NCBI RefSeq assembly: GCF_000001735.4
Contig: NC_003076.8
Location: 21,145,835 to 21,209,834 of the forward strand
DNA length: 64,000 nt
Origin: Arabidopsis thaliana
Taxonomy: Eukaryota > Streptophyta > Magnoliopsida > Brassicales > Brassicaceae
Direction of reading: 5' to 3'
Each line of letters starts with the position of its first letter. The stretch's first letter is position 1. The translations under genes were made by a program, and so were the position numbers. Below the pieces are notes generated by a model. It was not told where the DNA came from. It made no database searches and saw only the letters and a program-made list of their open reading frames with translations. Shown here one piece after another: positions 23,860 to 36,245 of the stretch.

Positions 23860-24368
23860 AACTCTGATCGCCTGAAACCGAGAATCTGATTCTGGACTAT
23901 GGAAAGTTTTGAAATTTGGCCGGAAAATTGAAACCCTAAATTTTTTTTGTTTTGAGAGAGAAAACCCCTAAAAACCCAAGCTCTGTTTGGTGTATCTCTT
24001 TCTTGGGAAACAAGTTCTTTTATTGCATTTTTTTTCCCTATCCTCGTATTTTCCATACAAAATCAATGTTAAATTTTAAGTTTCAATTTTGTCCGCAAAT
24101 TAGAAAACTTGGCAAAGTAACCTTCTTAGTGTAAAATTTTTAGAATGCCCTCAACCAAATTTTAAAGTGTTTAAAAAAAAAAAATTAAAGTGTTTAAAAA
24201 AAAAAAAAAAACACGAAGAGCCAAGTAACCTTATCCATTCATACGCCTCAAACAGAGACGACAGCGTTTGAAGTAGAAGACAAAGGACAGTGCAAGAATC
24301 TCTTATCAACATGAGAAAACCATCAAGCAAAAAAAAGAAACACAAAAGCTATCTCCGAGGTTAGAGCA
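23860..24368 (+). promoter_or_regulatory. CRR1 upstream region
   Basis: Short intergenic stretch between the TRIM-like insertion and CRR1. It has two long A-runs near 24172 and 24196. No clear TATA box; light-regulated motifs were not confidently recognised. The TRIM insertion has displaced anything further upstream by 2.6 kb. Confidence 0.4.
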
Positions 24369-26273
24369 ATGGCAGCTGTGAACTGCCATTTCTTCCAGCT
24401 ATCACGACATCTCAAACCTTCTAGGCCTTCTTTTTCCTGCTCTGCTTCTCAACCTTCACAAAACAACATTAAGGTAATCACATCACCATCAACATCATCA
24501 GAATCAGGAGTTTCCAGACAATGCAGCTTTGATATGATAATGCTTCTAATTTCCCTATTAGGTAATCATAAATGGAGCTGCTAAGGAAATAGGTAGAGCG
24601 GCTGTGGTGGCTGTGACTAAGGCTAGGGGAATGGAGTTAGCTGGTGCTGTCGATAATCATTTTGTTGGCGAAGATATTGGCTTGGTGACTTAGCTTAAAA
24701 CCCATCTGTATACTATTCCAACTGGTTGGTTTATCTATTGATTGACTCCCTAACTCTAATGTTCTTGCATAGCTGTGTGACATGGAGGAGCCTTTAGAGA
24801 TACCTGTAGTGAGTGATCTAACAATGGTGTTAGGCTCAATATCTCAGGTGCCATTATTTTCTTAACCCTCCCTGTCTCTCTGTTCTCACCAGATTTAAAT
24901 TCTACGGAACAACCTAAACGAATGTCTTTAGTAGGGAAAAGAAGTCGGAGTTGTGATCGACTTTACAGACCCATCAACAGTGTATGAGAATGTAAAACAG
25001 GTAACCAATTAACTTCTCTTTTTGTCAAGCTCATATCCAGTAATATGGAAACTATCACTGTGTTAATGATTTCTGAATCTATCAAGGCAACGGCATTTGG
25101 GATGAAGAGTGTGGTGTATGTACCTCGGATTAAGCCAGAGACAGTATCTGCGTTGTCTGCACTATGTGACAAGGCCACCATGGTGAGCACAGGGTGAGAT
25201 GAGATACTCGCAGATTATTCATTACGTTCCCTTTCTTTGTGAGGTCGAGTCTGTCCTGAAGCAACAATTGTTAGACGAGAGATGGTTCACTAAAATCTAA
25301 TTTCGTCTCTGCTTGCGTTATAGGGATGTCTTGTAGCACCAACTCTATCCATAGGATCTATACTTCTCCAACAGGCTGTGATCATGGCCTCCTTCCACTA
25401 CAACAATGTAGAGCTAGTGGAGTCAAGGCCTAATGCAGCGGTATGCCATAAACAAAAAAAAAACAATTTTAATTTCCTAGAATTCTGGGTTTTAACTTTG
25501 ACACTTGTGGAATGTTGATCAAGACTAATTAAGGCATATAATACTTCAAAGAGGCTAGTTAAGAAAGAACAATATAGAGCTTTTTCATATAGAGCGCATA
25601 TGCAGCTTTTGACATTGAATCACAAGAAGTGACTTAAACGATACCTATGAAATGCAGGATCTTCCTTCTCCTGAAGCTATCCAAATTGCAAACAACATAT
25701 CAAATCTTGGTCAGATCTACAACAGAGAGGATAGTTCAACTGATGTTCAGGTAAAGCATGAATAAGCTTGCAGATATGGACCAGTTAGGGATCCTGTACA
25801 TATTATACATAAACAAAGCTGAGTTTTCCACATATTTCCAGGCAAGAGGTCAAGTAATCGGAGAAGACGGGGTTCGTGTTCACAGTATGGTTCTACCAGG
25901 ACTACCATCTAGTACACAAGTCTACTTCTCAAGTCCAGGAGACGTAATTAATAATACTTGACCTCTTGTTAGATCACTCAAAATCAAACTGAAAATTGGA
26001 TACTCTATTTTAAAATTTAGGCTACATAGCTCATTAAAATTCTTCTGATACAAAATGCTGTCCACAGGTTTACACTGTTAAACATGACATAATTGACGTA
26101 AGGTCCCTAATGCCCGGCCTACTCCTAGCAATCAGAAAGGTGGTACGCCTCAAGGTAACATGGAAACAAGCAAGAATTCTCCATCCATTAATCTCTTACT
26201 GTTATCTAATCACTTGCCATTATTCTCTTTGGTTTTCCAGAATCTGGTTTATGGCCTCGAGAAATTTCTGTAG
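24369..26273 (+). CDS. CRR1: CHLORORESPIRATORY REDUCTION 1, NDH complex assembly factor
   Basis: Ten coding exons join in frame to 298 residues, the known CRR1 length: 24369-24473, 24562-24684, 24773-24847, 24935-25000, 25087-25182, 25324-25440, 25658-25750, 25842-25943, about 26068-26154, and 26241-26273. The first about 33 residues (Ser/Arg/Pro-rich, few acidic) look like a chloroplast transit peptide. A Rossmann-type nucleotide-binding segment follows (I-I-N-G-A-A-K-E-I-G-R-A, then a long helix and acidic turn G-A-V-D), then I-D-F-T-D-P-S-T-V and a central G-E-D-G-V-R-V-H-S-M-V-L-P-G-L. The fold is that of dihydrodipicolinate reductase (DapB). Established work gives CRR1 a stromal role in building the membrane-arm-facing subcomplex of the chloroplast NADH dehydrogenase-like complex, rather than in lysine synthesis. 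It is convergent with CCB2. All introns except small variations are GT-AG. Confidence 0.97.
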
Positions 26274-26818
26274 GAACTGAAGTGTTTCACCAGTCAAAGA
26301 TAACATCATCATGAACAGCTCATGTCATCCTGCAAGACATATGAAGTTAGGAAATAGGTTGATATTTTCTTTCATCATGATACGAGTGTTCAATATTTAA
26401 GGTGAGAACACTAACAACGTCGAACAGTATCCCAAGGATTTCATATTAAACAACTACTACATTACTAATAGATTTACGGCCTGGAAAATAAGATGTTCAA
26501 TGCTTTTGGTTACTGATATTTTGAAGTTTAGGTTCACAAGTAAGCTTGTATATTACCAGTGCTACGTAGTCATCCACAAGTAACATGACATTCAGAAGTC
26601 TTATTACTAAATCAGCAAAGAAAGTAAACAGTTGGCTTTGGTCCAATTAACGTTCTATGAAATGTACAAATTCCTCCCATATTCAGATGGAACAGCGACG
26701 AAGCATAATTACCAAGATGAAAAGTCTGTCAAAGTTGAGACTGCACAATTTTAACTTCAACGAAGCCCACCAAAACAGAACAAAATAAGCAACAAATCCT
26801 TTAATCCATGGGAACAAT

Positions 26819-28119
26819 CTAACCTCTGAATTTCTCAGCCATAGCTCCAATCCAGGCTCTATCTTTATCGCTATATGCATATCCAGCAGTAGAGGCCACC
26901 AGCAAAAACCCATTCACTTTCTGCGGTTCATTTGTATTTTGTACGAGAGGTTGCACAAAAAGAGAACGCGTCCCATCAGGAAGTATATCCAAAGATAGTG
27001 CAGAACCTAAAATAAAACTGAAAGTTAACATATATTTCAACACCATAGAAACAAAAGAGTAATATTCCATGCATTCAGGTATACAATAGATCGACAATGC
27101 TGAACAAATTCAAGACCGTGCGATTGAAGAAAACACAATACCTGCATACTGAGGGAAATAAAGGGTCTCCTTCACATCAGCCAAGCCAATCTCATCCACT
27201 TTTTTCTTAAACCAATCATGAAGTTGAGCCTTTGACATTTGATCTGGACAATTCCAGTACCCGCGAACACAAAGCTCGCCTTGAACCGATATCAACTGAA
27301 CAAAATACAATCTTTCTCAACTAAGGAACATATCAAAGATCAAACAAACCCTTATCCAAGAGAGTACACCATACCACAGCTATAGTACTTGTATTCCTCA
27401 ACAAAACATACGTTGCCCATGCTAAATCCTCTTTCAAAGAATCTCCAATATTTGATGATATCACAAAAACCTGCTCTCCTTCTTCAGGGAGACTTCTCTG
27501 CTCCACTACAGAACCCTAAACACACAACCAAACAACACCAAATAAGTGAACAACAACAACAAAAGTTTTTCTTCACAGAATCTAAAAGTTATGAATTTAC
27601 CTTAAGGAATTTTCCAATGTAAGGTAAAGCTATTGAAAATGCAGCTAGTGATAAACCCAAAGCCTCTGATCTCTATCACCAAAAAATTCACAAAAAATGC
27701 TAAAGTTCATAGCTTTAAATAGCAAAAACACTGTGAAGCGAAATTGTTACTAATTACCATTTGAGATTCACTGATTGGAGCAGAAGCTGAGAAGTGGTTA
27801 AGAAGAAGAAGTGATCCAAAGCCGTACCCGATCCATCTCGGTAGATAAGATTCGTCAAACCCAGGAATTCCTACAGACGCAGACACAAATCAATTTCAAA
27901 TCTTTCTCGAAAATAGTTGGGAAAAATCTGAGCTTTGAAGTGGGGAAGGAAGAAAATACCAAAAGTGAAGCGAAGAACAGAGAGATTGAGTTGTTGATCA
28001 GATGTCTTTGATTGTGGAGAATCGTTCTCTGTACGAGCGAAGATTCGTGTTGACCTTTGGGCGCGAGGTTGTAGCGCGAATTTAGGATGGAACGGGAAAT
28101 TACAAATTTGAATACTCAT
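26819..28119 (-). CDS. CCB2: Cofactor assembly of complex C protein 2 (CCB2/HCF208)
   Basis: Six coding exons on the minus strand, 28119-27960, 27870-27758, 27672-27601, about 27515-27375, 27295-27142 and 27006-26819, give 275 residues, the known length. The N-terminus to about residue 50 (phenylalanine, arginine and serine-rich, F-A-L-Q-P-R-A-Q-R-S-T-R-I-F-A-R) is a chloroplast transit peptide. Two hydrophobic segments follow (W-I-G-Y-G-F-G-S-L-L-L-L and G-L-S-L-A-A-F-S-I-A-L-P-Y-I-G), then a hydrophilic domain ending A-M-A-E-K-F-R-G. Family knowledge: CCB2 with CCB4 and CCB1/CCB3 attaches haem ci (cn) covalently to cytochrome b6 on the stromal side of the thylakoid, and mutants lack the b6f complex. 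It lies tail to tail with CRR1, 545 bp apart. Confidence 0.97.
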
Positions 28120-28591
28120 CTCTCTCTCTTTCAGATGTCTTCGAGTCGAATAGTTTCTGTATCCGCCATTGATGATTTCTCGAAGAACCTCTCTGCTCAG
28201 TAAGATAGAGGCCCATTAAGAGCAGGCCCAGTTGTTAACGTCTCCAATTATTAAGTTAATTTTCAAACCAAAATTGTTACTTTTGTAACTGATTTTGAAA
28301 ATTTCACAAACATTTTATGTAATTTATTTACAAAACGGGATTGCTAAATTTTCCCGCCATCTCTAATGTTTTGTGTTTAAGAAATCAAAGTTCAATAGTT
28401 CCACAAAATGCAATGTTTTAAGAAATTATGGAATCATGTAAATATTTCGAGAATCTAGAACTATTATTATTGTTTTTACACTAATTATGTATATAAAAAG
28501 GTTAGAACATATGATGAGAAAAAATGTTTCTTAGGATAGGATATATGATCAACACATGAATCTGTAGGTTGTAAGACTTTTTTTTTATAAA

Positions 28592-29383
28592 TCATATATA
28601 TGAAAGGAGGTTAACTCTCTCCCACAACTTGACACATCAGCACATAAGAGCTTGCCACCTAGACTTCATAAAATAAGTAATACAGAATTAGTAATTAATT
28701 CAACATAACAACTAAAATAGGAGGATATAATTAATCAGAACTTGAACCATCACTCTTTCTACATTTTTTTAATTCAATATATCCTCTTTAATTTTAAGAT
28801 CCACTTAAGTGGCTAAAGTGATCATAAAATCCAAACATGCTATACATATTCTTTGCCTAAAAATTAGACGATTATTATGTAAGAAACTAAATAAATATGC
28901 AGATTAAATATATCTAAGCTTTTCGAGATTTATACTAAGAAAACAAGTAATTTGAAAGATGTTTGAGGAGTTATCCTTATAACTAATACGTAAGATATAA
29001 GATTATGACAAGAACTTACTAAACTTTCCAAGAACATCAAATTGAATATGATTAGATTGAATATGCATATACATGGTTAATAAAGACATGTTATATATTT
29101 AGTGTAAGAAATAAATTGTATAAAATTTCACCGTCTCACAATCTAAACATATAACCAAAAAAACAAGAATATATAAATTAAATGAAAATCTAGAACAACA
29201 ATAAAAAACAACTCAAGCACATTCGTTTTTCAGATGAACTAATATAGTTTCAAAAACAATTACAAATCATATTTATGTTTCAAAATCGATGCATTCAACT
29301 CTACTTTATATGAACATACATTATATAAAATAATTTGTAAATAGTAATACATAAACCCGCACTACGTGCGGGTACTCATCTAG
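28592..29383 (+). mobile_element. Non-autonomous Helitron
   Basis: The right end has the Helitron 3' signature: a perfect 7-bp-stem hairpin cccgcactacgtgcggg (29356-29372), a 7-base spacer, then ctag followed by T. The best left end is tcatatatatgaaagg at 28592 (5' TC after an A), giving an A/T insertion site as expected and a length of about 790 bp. There are no Rep/helicase frames. The right end is well supported; the left end is inferred from the TC terminus and the typical composition just inside it. Confidence 0.72.
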
Positions 29384-29669
29384 TATTTCTTAAAGCAACC
29401 ATAATGTCAACTATCAAAATTATTAGTAAAATTTAGGGTTCCATTAATTTATGAAGTTGGTTTAATGTAGTGGTTAAATGGATTGATAGGAAAGTTTAGA
29501 TGGAGAGTTTAAGACCTATCTCAATTTTATCATTTTTTTTTGCTTTGAATATGATTTTGGACCCCTCAAATTATAGGTAAATATTTAGGCCTTTTTCTTG
29601 TATTTTTGTCAGCATCTTTTTTTAGAATTGTTTCTTTTTCTATTTTTTTATAGTTATCATATCGATAAT

Positions 29670-30074
29670 AAATATGACATTGTAGCGTATGGCGACGGAA
29701 GAGGCAGAGTGTTAGCACTCATTTGGGCGATACAAGCTTCCTATGGCTTCGGGCATAAGAAGGTTATTTTTGAGGGAGATAATCAAACCATCACCCGAAT
29801 GATAAACACAAAGTCATCTAATCCAAGGCTACAACACTTTCTCGACACTATCCAAAGTTGGATACCAAGTTTTGAATCGATAGAATTTTCTTTCAAACAT
29901 CGAGAGCAGAACGGATGTGCGGATTTCTTAGCCAAACAAGCCATCAAAGAGAATACTCAATGGTCTCTGTTTCATTCTTGTCCTTATTTTCTGAGTCCAT
30001 ATGTAAACAACGATTACTCTTAAGTTCTAAATAAAGTTATAAGTTGGAAAAAAAAAAAAATATGACATTGTAGC
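29670..30074 (+). mobile_element. Severely 5'-truncated LINE tail with RNase H-like domain and target-site duplication
   Basis: The 15-base direct repeat atatgacattgtagc occurs at 29672-29686 and again just after an A-run (about 30048-30060) at 30060-30074. Between them an open frame to 30023 encodes an RNase H-like domain of the RVT_3 type: A-L-I-W-A-I-Q-A, V-I-F-E-G-D-N-Q-T-I, then H-R-E-Q-N-G-C-A-D-F-L-A-K-Q-A. These are the usual final domain of plant LINEs. The left junction falls inside the frame, so the ATG at 29598 is chance. It belongs to a different LINE lineage from the element at 11.2-12.8 kb, which ends without RNase H. The uninterrupted frame and intact duplication suggest a recent insertion. 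Confidence 0.9.
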
Positions 30075-30826
30075 ATAGTGTGAATTTTAGAGTTCCATTG
30101 GAGAGATTTTAGTGCCAAAATTACACTAAAATAGTGTTTTAGAGTCCCATTGAACTTTGTCTTAGGCTTTTTAGGTTTAGGCATGATAACATGGAATCCA
30201 CCACATTACTTTTTATTTTTGTAACTCTAACACCTATTTTTTCGTATATAAAGAAAAAAGTGTTAGTAGGTGTGTAGAATTTGTTATTCAAGATCTCGTA
30301 TTCAAAAATCTAGATTAAAATTCAGAAGGAAAAAATGTTGTTAAAGGAAAAAACAAAAGGAGATTATGAAAGAAAGAGCTAAGTAAATTTTGTAATTAAC
30401 CTCATGATCAGAAGTGTTACTTTGTCCAAACCTCACCTAAGTAACTAAAATACAAATGAAAGTAAAAGAAAAAAGTGAAAAAAAAAATGATTTGCTTGGA
30501 CTTTTTAATCAACTGAAATCCACTTACCAATATATAAACCTCATTTTTTTCAAATTTTTTTCTCTAAATTTCTCAACTTCTTAACTCTGAAAGAGTTTTA
30601 CATCTTTTTAACATTCTTCTACTATTACATATTATACGACATCTCTAAATCATATATAGTACAATATCTTAACATTCTCAACTAGAACTGCATCTGCAAA
30701 AAAATTCACATTTTTACGTAATCAATACAGACTTTATGTATTGACAAAAACACATATCCTAAAAAAAATCATATCTTTGACCCCCCAAAAAAAAAACTAA
30801 CATATCAACAGAACCTCTAAAAACAT

Positions 30827-33800
30827 TTAATCGGAATATTTGTATTTCCCTCTATACTCAAATGGACATATGATCACACAATCTAAACATAAACCACCTT
30901 TGGTATGTGTACAATCTATCTGGAGCATAGAGAATTTGACCCAAACGGGTGAGTTCTGATTCTCTACGACGAAGTCACCCGCATGATGATAAACCCACCT
31001 CCCCGACTCATCCAAATGTCGTTCCGACATAGCGCATTGGCCATCCGATGTAGACAACTGAAACCGGACCGGTTTGATGTCCCAGCCATGAACTTGGTCC
31101 AAACTACATGTTTTCCTCCCACACTTTCTAATAGGTTTGCCTAATTGTATCTTGAAAAGTAAACTGTATTTTCCGGGTGCAAATTCGAATCTGATTTTTC
31201 CAACTGCTTCTAACCACCATATTTGCCGGAGATAAGTTATTGATCCAAATCTGAATGAACAAAAAGTTCAATAAAATTACAAGTTAAGAACCATTGATCA
31301 TATGAAATTAATCATAATGCGAGTGTTGGTCCAACTCCAAGTGGAAAATGTTGATAAGCTCTAACTTTAGTTAAACTATAGACTATATGTCACTTAATTA
31401 TGATATCACAAGTGGAGGAAATATTCGATCTCATCTAATAGACTTATAAATAAGTACTTAACACTTTTTTTTTTTGAGTCTTATGTATATGCAGTACAAA
31501 TGAAAGAAATTAGTAGTGTTTTGATTGGTAGATAAATGTCAAAGTAACAACGAGGCCTGCTAATGATAGACTTAGCACAACTTATCTACCAATCAAGTGT
31601 AATATATATCAAATATATAGATAAATATATTCATATTGAAGTCATACAGTGGGTTAATGATTATGCATAAATATATTTATATTCTACTTGTTCCTAATTT
31701 CGGATAATATTCGAATCATATATGTGGACAGAATCTGGATAGAATTTCCAACTAAACATTATAATTATTAAAGAAATATATGAGATATATATATAATACA
31801 TGTGGGGAAATAGAAGGAAAAACCGATTGTTGAAAGAAAGCCATCCAATTATTGGGTATGATCGAGCAAATTTGGGATAAGAGAAAATGACACATTCATC
31901 GACGACCCAAAACTTTCCCTATTCACTAAACAAACCAGCTTTTTGAGCTTATCTAAAAATTCTATATGTACATAAATACATTACCTGTAAATTTACGTAT
32001 TCATATATCTATATATACATTGTGTACGTCATTATACATTTCGTATACGTGTTGATTAATATCTTCTATCTAAGATTCTTAGAGAAAACCAAAATCTAAC
32101 ATCACCTGAACATTATTTAATTTTCACTTTATAGTTCCCTCAATTATTTCAGAAAAATATCTACTATAAGAAGTTTATGATACTTGAGCAATAATACATG
32201 AGTTATGATATTTTTCTTGTTTCTAAGAGACATGAGTAGTATCTTTCAGTTTATCTCTAGATCTGGTTTATGGAGGAAAAAAAAAAAACGTTTGAGTAGT
32301 TTCTTTTTTTACGTAGTTAATAATACTATGTTTAGAAATTCTTACCGAATTGTTGCATGAAAAGCTATTGTTGGTTACTTTTTTTGGTTACTATATACTT
32401 TTATGTCTATTCTTAGTAACTCGTTTAAATTAATATGCAAGTATAAAAATTGACTTTTATGTTTTCAGGTTTCTTCGTGAAGTGTGTAATTACGAAATGT
32501 GTAATCATCAACTTTGACCAAGGTTATGGCATGATTATATGATTTGTAGCCAATAATAACATTGTTATTTCTTGTTTACATTATCCAATGATTACAATTG
32601 AAAGGGAAAGAAAGAAGTGTTGAAAAAGTCTTTCCCTTTATACTAGAACTAATGATAGGTTTAAAGCACAATTAAATTCTCAAATCAGCGAGAGTCTAAC
32701 TTTAAGGTATTACTAAATCAAAGTGGATCATGGATATTCGATATATCTCGAGATTAAATATTCGATAAAAATATAGCCATACCATGTCAAAATTACTGAT
32801 TTTTCTTACAGACTATCTAATTCGTGTCCGGCCTAAAATGTTTTGACTACGATGAAAACAAAATGAGAAAAAAAAATAAAAATGAAAAGAAAGAGAGAGG
32901 TGTAAAAAAGGACCTGGATTCATCGGAAGAAATATGTTCCCAATATCGGCGATCATCAATGCCGGTTATCTTCATTGCCTTTGGTGATATCGCCAAAAAC
33001 ACTTTCCCACTTCTCTTGTCCAACCATGCTTCCTTCTCAATATTACAATCCAAACATTTACTTTTATATTAATATTAATTTATCAAATAAATCGCAACCT
33101 TTGTTCCAAAAAAAAAAAAAAAAAAATTCGCAACCAACTTTTACAATATTTTTATATTTTTAAAAAGATAGGAATCATCTTTTTTTTTTTTTTTTCTTTT
33201 GTACACATGACAAACCCCGATCGCCCGAATTTTAAACGTAGCATTTTGATATGATTTGCAAGTCAAATCCAAACATACCGGAACCACTTATCTATAATAT
33301 GAACCAGATTTTATTCATATTTTTCAATTTTATTTCCTCTGCATTCCCTAAATATAATTGGTAATGAAACCGAGTCACGAAAATATCTTTCAAACTAGTG
33401 ATGCATGTTATCCTCCATTCATTTCAGTTTTTCTTATTTTAATAGTTCCTCTTTCTATACAAATTGTATTTATTGTTATTAAAAAACATCCTACGACCGA
33501 AAAAGATGCGAAAAGCTTAGATTATAAAGAAATTTTAAACCCAAAATGTAACGAAAGTGTGTTTAATTCAAAAGAAAAGAAAAAGGTAAAGGAAAAGTGT
33601 GGAAAATAGTAATAGCTTTTATGTGTTAGTTAATATATTTAGGCATGATGGGAATAACTATTATACTTTAGGCATGAATTTCTAACATTATCAATGGATT
33701 CGTAGAACATATTCTACTGTCTCTAGAAGCTTTTCTAACACTTGTTATTGGTCATAAAATGAAATAATAGGATAAATTAGACATATTGACAAAAAATACT

Positions 33801-34309
33801 CCAAATAATATATTTTTAATAACCACTCTGAAGGAAAATATTTTAACACCCCAAAGAAAAATCTAAGGTGGACGTAATTGGCCATCAAATAATCAAAAGT
33901 TTCTAAACACAGAAAAACAAAAAAAAAACATAAATTAATATTATTTGACAAAAAAAAAAGATGGAAAGTATAGAACCTTTGTGCCGGTGTCGAAGAGGTT
34001 TGGTCGGCAAAGCCTTGCATAGATCTCTTTCTTGCGGTAAATAAGTTTGTCTTTTACTCCTACTTGTTGTTGATCTTCAAGAATTCTTCGGACCAGAAAC
34101 TTGTAGTTACTAGGAAGCTTGTCTTCCCACACGGCATCGGATCTCGACGCCCTATGAAATGATTTATTTACCCTAGCAAGCAGGCAGATCTCCGGTGGCT
34201 CCATGTACATGAACATTGCTGTTATACAGTTCTCAGGCACATCTTCGAGGCCGCATAACTTTCCGGCAAAAGGTTCGGATCGGACGATGCTCGATGAAGC
34301 CGCCCCCAT
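30827..34309 (-). CDS. PP2-A14: Phloem protein 2-like A14 (F-box plus PP2 lectin domain)
   Basis: Three coding exons on the minus strand, 34309-33977, 33032-32914 and 31250-30827, join to 291 residues, the known length. Residues about 20-75 form an F-box ([19 protein letters not shown], then [15 protein letters not shown]), which binds SKP1 of SCF ubiquitin ligases. The PP2 domain follows from about residue 115 (W-L-D-K-R-S-G, then [25 protein letters not shown] and C-P-F-E-Y-R-G). PP2 domains are lectin-like and probably recognise glycosylated substrates; a role as a substrate receptor is inferred from the pairing. Introns are long (943 and 1663 bp); the second contains a hairpin. Confidence 0.96.
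31521..31596. repeat. Small inverted repeat in PP2-A14 intron 2
   Basis: Perfect 15-nt arms, ttgattggtagataa at 31521-31535 and its complement at 31582-31596, separated by 46 bases. It could be a small foldback element or a folded intronic RNA. No transposon termini or duplication were recognised. Confidence 0.7.
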
Positions 34310-36245
34310 ATATTGGTAAAGATTAGATGATATAGTATATATGATTTTCTCTTTGATCTTTCCTTTTCTTTGATCTGTATGTATTCAAGATTTGGGTTTG
34401 ATGTGGTGGAGAAGTAGAAAATATATGGATGAAAGAGATGGGTTTGACATATTTACGATTCTTTTGTTCTTTGTCTAATGGGAGAAGTTAATGGCTTTCT
34501 TGGTTTTAAAGGAGAGAGAGAGAGAGGGTATTGTATGTGGGAAGGGGAAAATAAATTAATGTGAACAGAAACTATTTAATTGTTTTCTTAGTAAGAATAT
34601 TTGTGATTTGGTGCAGCTTATAGATGTCGCTAATCTATCAACAAGTTCCAGTGTTTTTTAACTAGATTATTCGATGATTTATTATGACTTTGTCGTGTAT
34701 ATTTGTTGGACTACTCGTTTCGCAGTGCTGACAAATATTTTATTTAATATCAATTCAAATAACAACGGCGTAAAAATACTAAAATGAAAAGAAAAATAGT
34801 TGAAAAAGCAGAAGATTGTTTTTTAAAAAAAAAAGAAGCGGAAGATTATTAAAAGGTAGACTATTCAATTGCCGGGAAAAAAAATCAAGGGATTCAAATC
34901 TTTTAATTTTGTAAGAATTAATTTCCTCAAATATGTTTTTTTTTATTTAATCTTCTAAGAATACATGTAGAGTTATATTGGGTGGTTATTTTCTTACGAT
35001 ATAAAGAAAATTACTTAAGGACCCGTCACTAAGCATTATTATAAGAAAAAGAGAAAGACATGTTGCAAGGATTTTATTTGGAATATATTCAAAGTGTATG
35101 GTTTCATGTGACAAACTAGTCACCATGAAAGATGCTAATCATATCACAATCCTAGTTACTATTTATTAAGCTACATATGGTTTGCATTATATAAAAAAAG
35201 AGTATCCATGCTGTTAAAAAAGAAGAAGAAAATATTCATATAATTTTTTATGACGAGCCAGCGATTTGATCTTCGTCGCAAAAACATTTGGACCTCATAA
35301 TACTACATAAATAAGTTTTAGACAATTACAAATTGAAATATATGTAAAATTCTCATTAACATAAAATACCTTTCTATCAAGATCTAGTGGGTGCAAAAAA
35401 TCTAGAAATAGTTGATGGCGCTTGTGGCCAACGCATTCTAACCAATAGGATGGCGAGAATTTGATTTAATCATTTGAAATGTTTCATAAATTAGATTAAC
35501 ATTTTTTTTTTGGATAAAACAAAGAAAATGTTTGAAAATACATTCACGTACATAGCATGAAGTCCATCATCAAGTGGGTTGTGTCATTTCTTTGTGGGTG
35601 GTTAAATTTCTTATTCACGGATGTTAAATGTAACCACTCACAAAAAGTGTAACTGGTGGACCATTTATTTCATTTCAATAGCCAATGTAACTATACCAGT
35701 AAAAAACACCTTTTAAAAAAAAAACTATACGATTAAGGTTCTTCATTATTCATTATTCTTTAGGCCAATAGAGTAATAGAGATAAATTTAGATTTAACCT
35801 TACTACGATGATTGAAGTAGAGACACCTTGCATATCAAAGTAGTTAAACATTGGTTACATTCGGTATTTAATTGATTAACGTGAATCACGTGATTCACGT
35901 CTAAGGTATAGTAATAATAAAATAGAAAATCTGTCAAATCTGATAAGCTGGCTTTCAGACTAGTGACCTACATATACCATAGAAAAAGCATAACACCAAA
36001 GAAACGAGGCTTTTGTAATAATTGAGAGTGTGACTTGCGGAAGAATATTGTTTGAGGAATTTAGAAATTTGCGATTTCTTTTCGAATGAACAAATTTAAA
36101 TAGAACCCAAGGAAAAGTTTGCCCAGGCTACAAATGGTTACATATTTGAAAAAACAAAAGTGATAGAAAAAAAGAAAATATTTAGGTTATTTATTTATAT
36201 AAAGTTATAAATAAGTAAATCTTTTGTTTGCATTAGCATTATGGT
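34310..36245. other. Intergenic DNA between PP2-A14 and the RING cluster
   Basis: The first few hundred bases are the PP2-A14 upstream region (GA-rich run near 34513). No gene was recognised. A perfect 22-bp palindrome lies at 35879-35900 (separate entry). Confidence 0.5.
35879..35900. promoter_or_regulatory. 22-bp perfect palindrome centred on CACGTG
   Basis: Arms of acgtgaatcac meet so that the centre is the G-box CACGTG, with ACGT cores also at both ends. G-boxes bind bZIP and bHLH dimers. It is 1.57 kb upstream of PP2-A14 and 0.35 kb beyond the end of the first RING gene, so the target gene is unclear. Confidence 0.55.

Noticed and set aside
29598-30023. A host RNase H-like gene starting at the ATG at 29598
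   Set aside because: The target-site duplication starts inside the frame at about 29672, so the first codons are unrelated flanking DNA and the rest is a LINE tail.
33358-33609. 83-codon plus-strand frame with one hydrophobic segment in PP2-A14 intron 1
   Set aside because: Antisense in an intron, no recognisable family, biased codon use; not supported as a gene.
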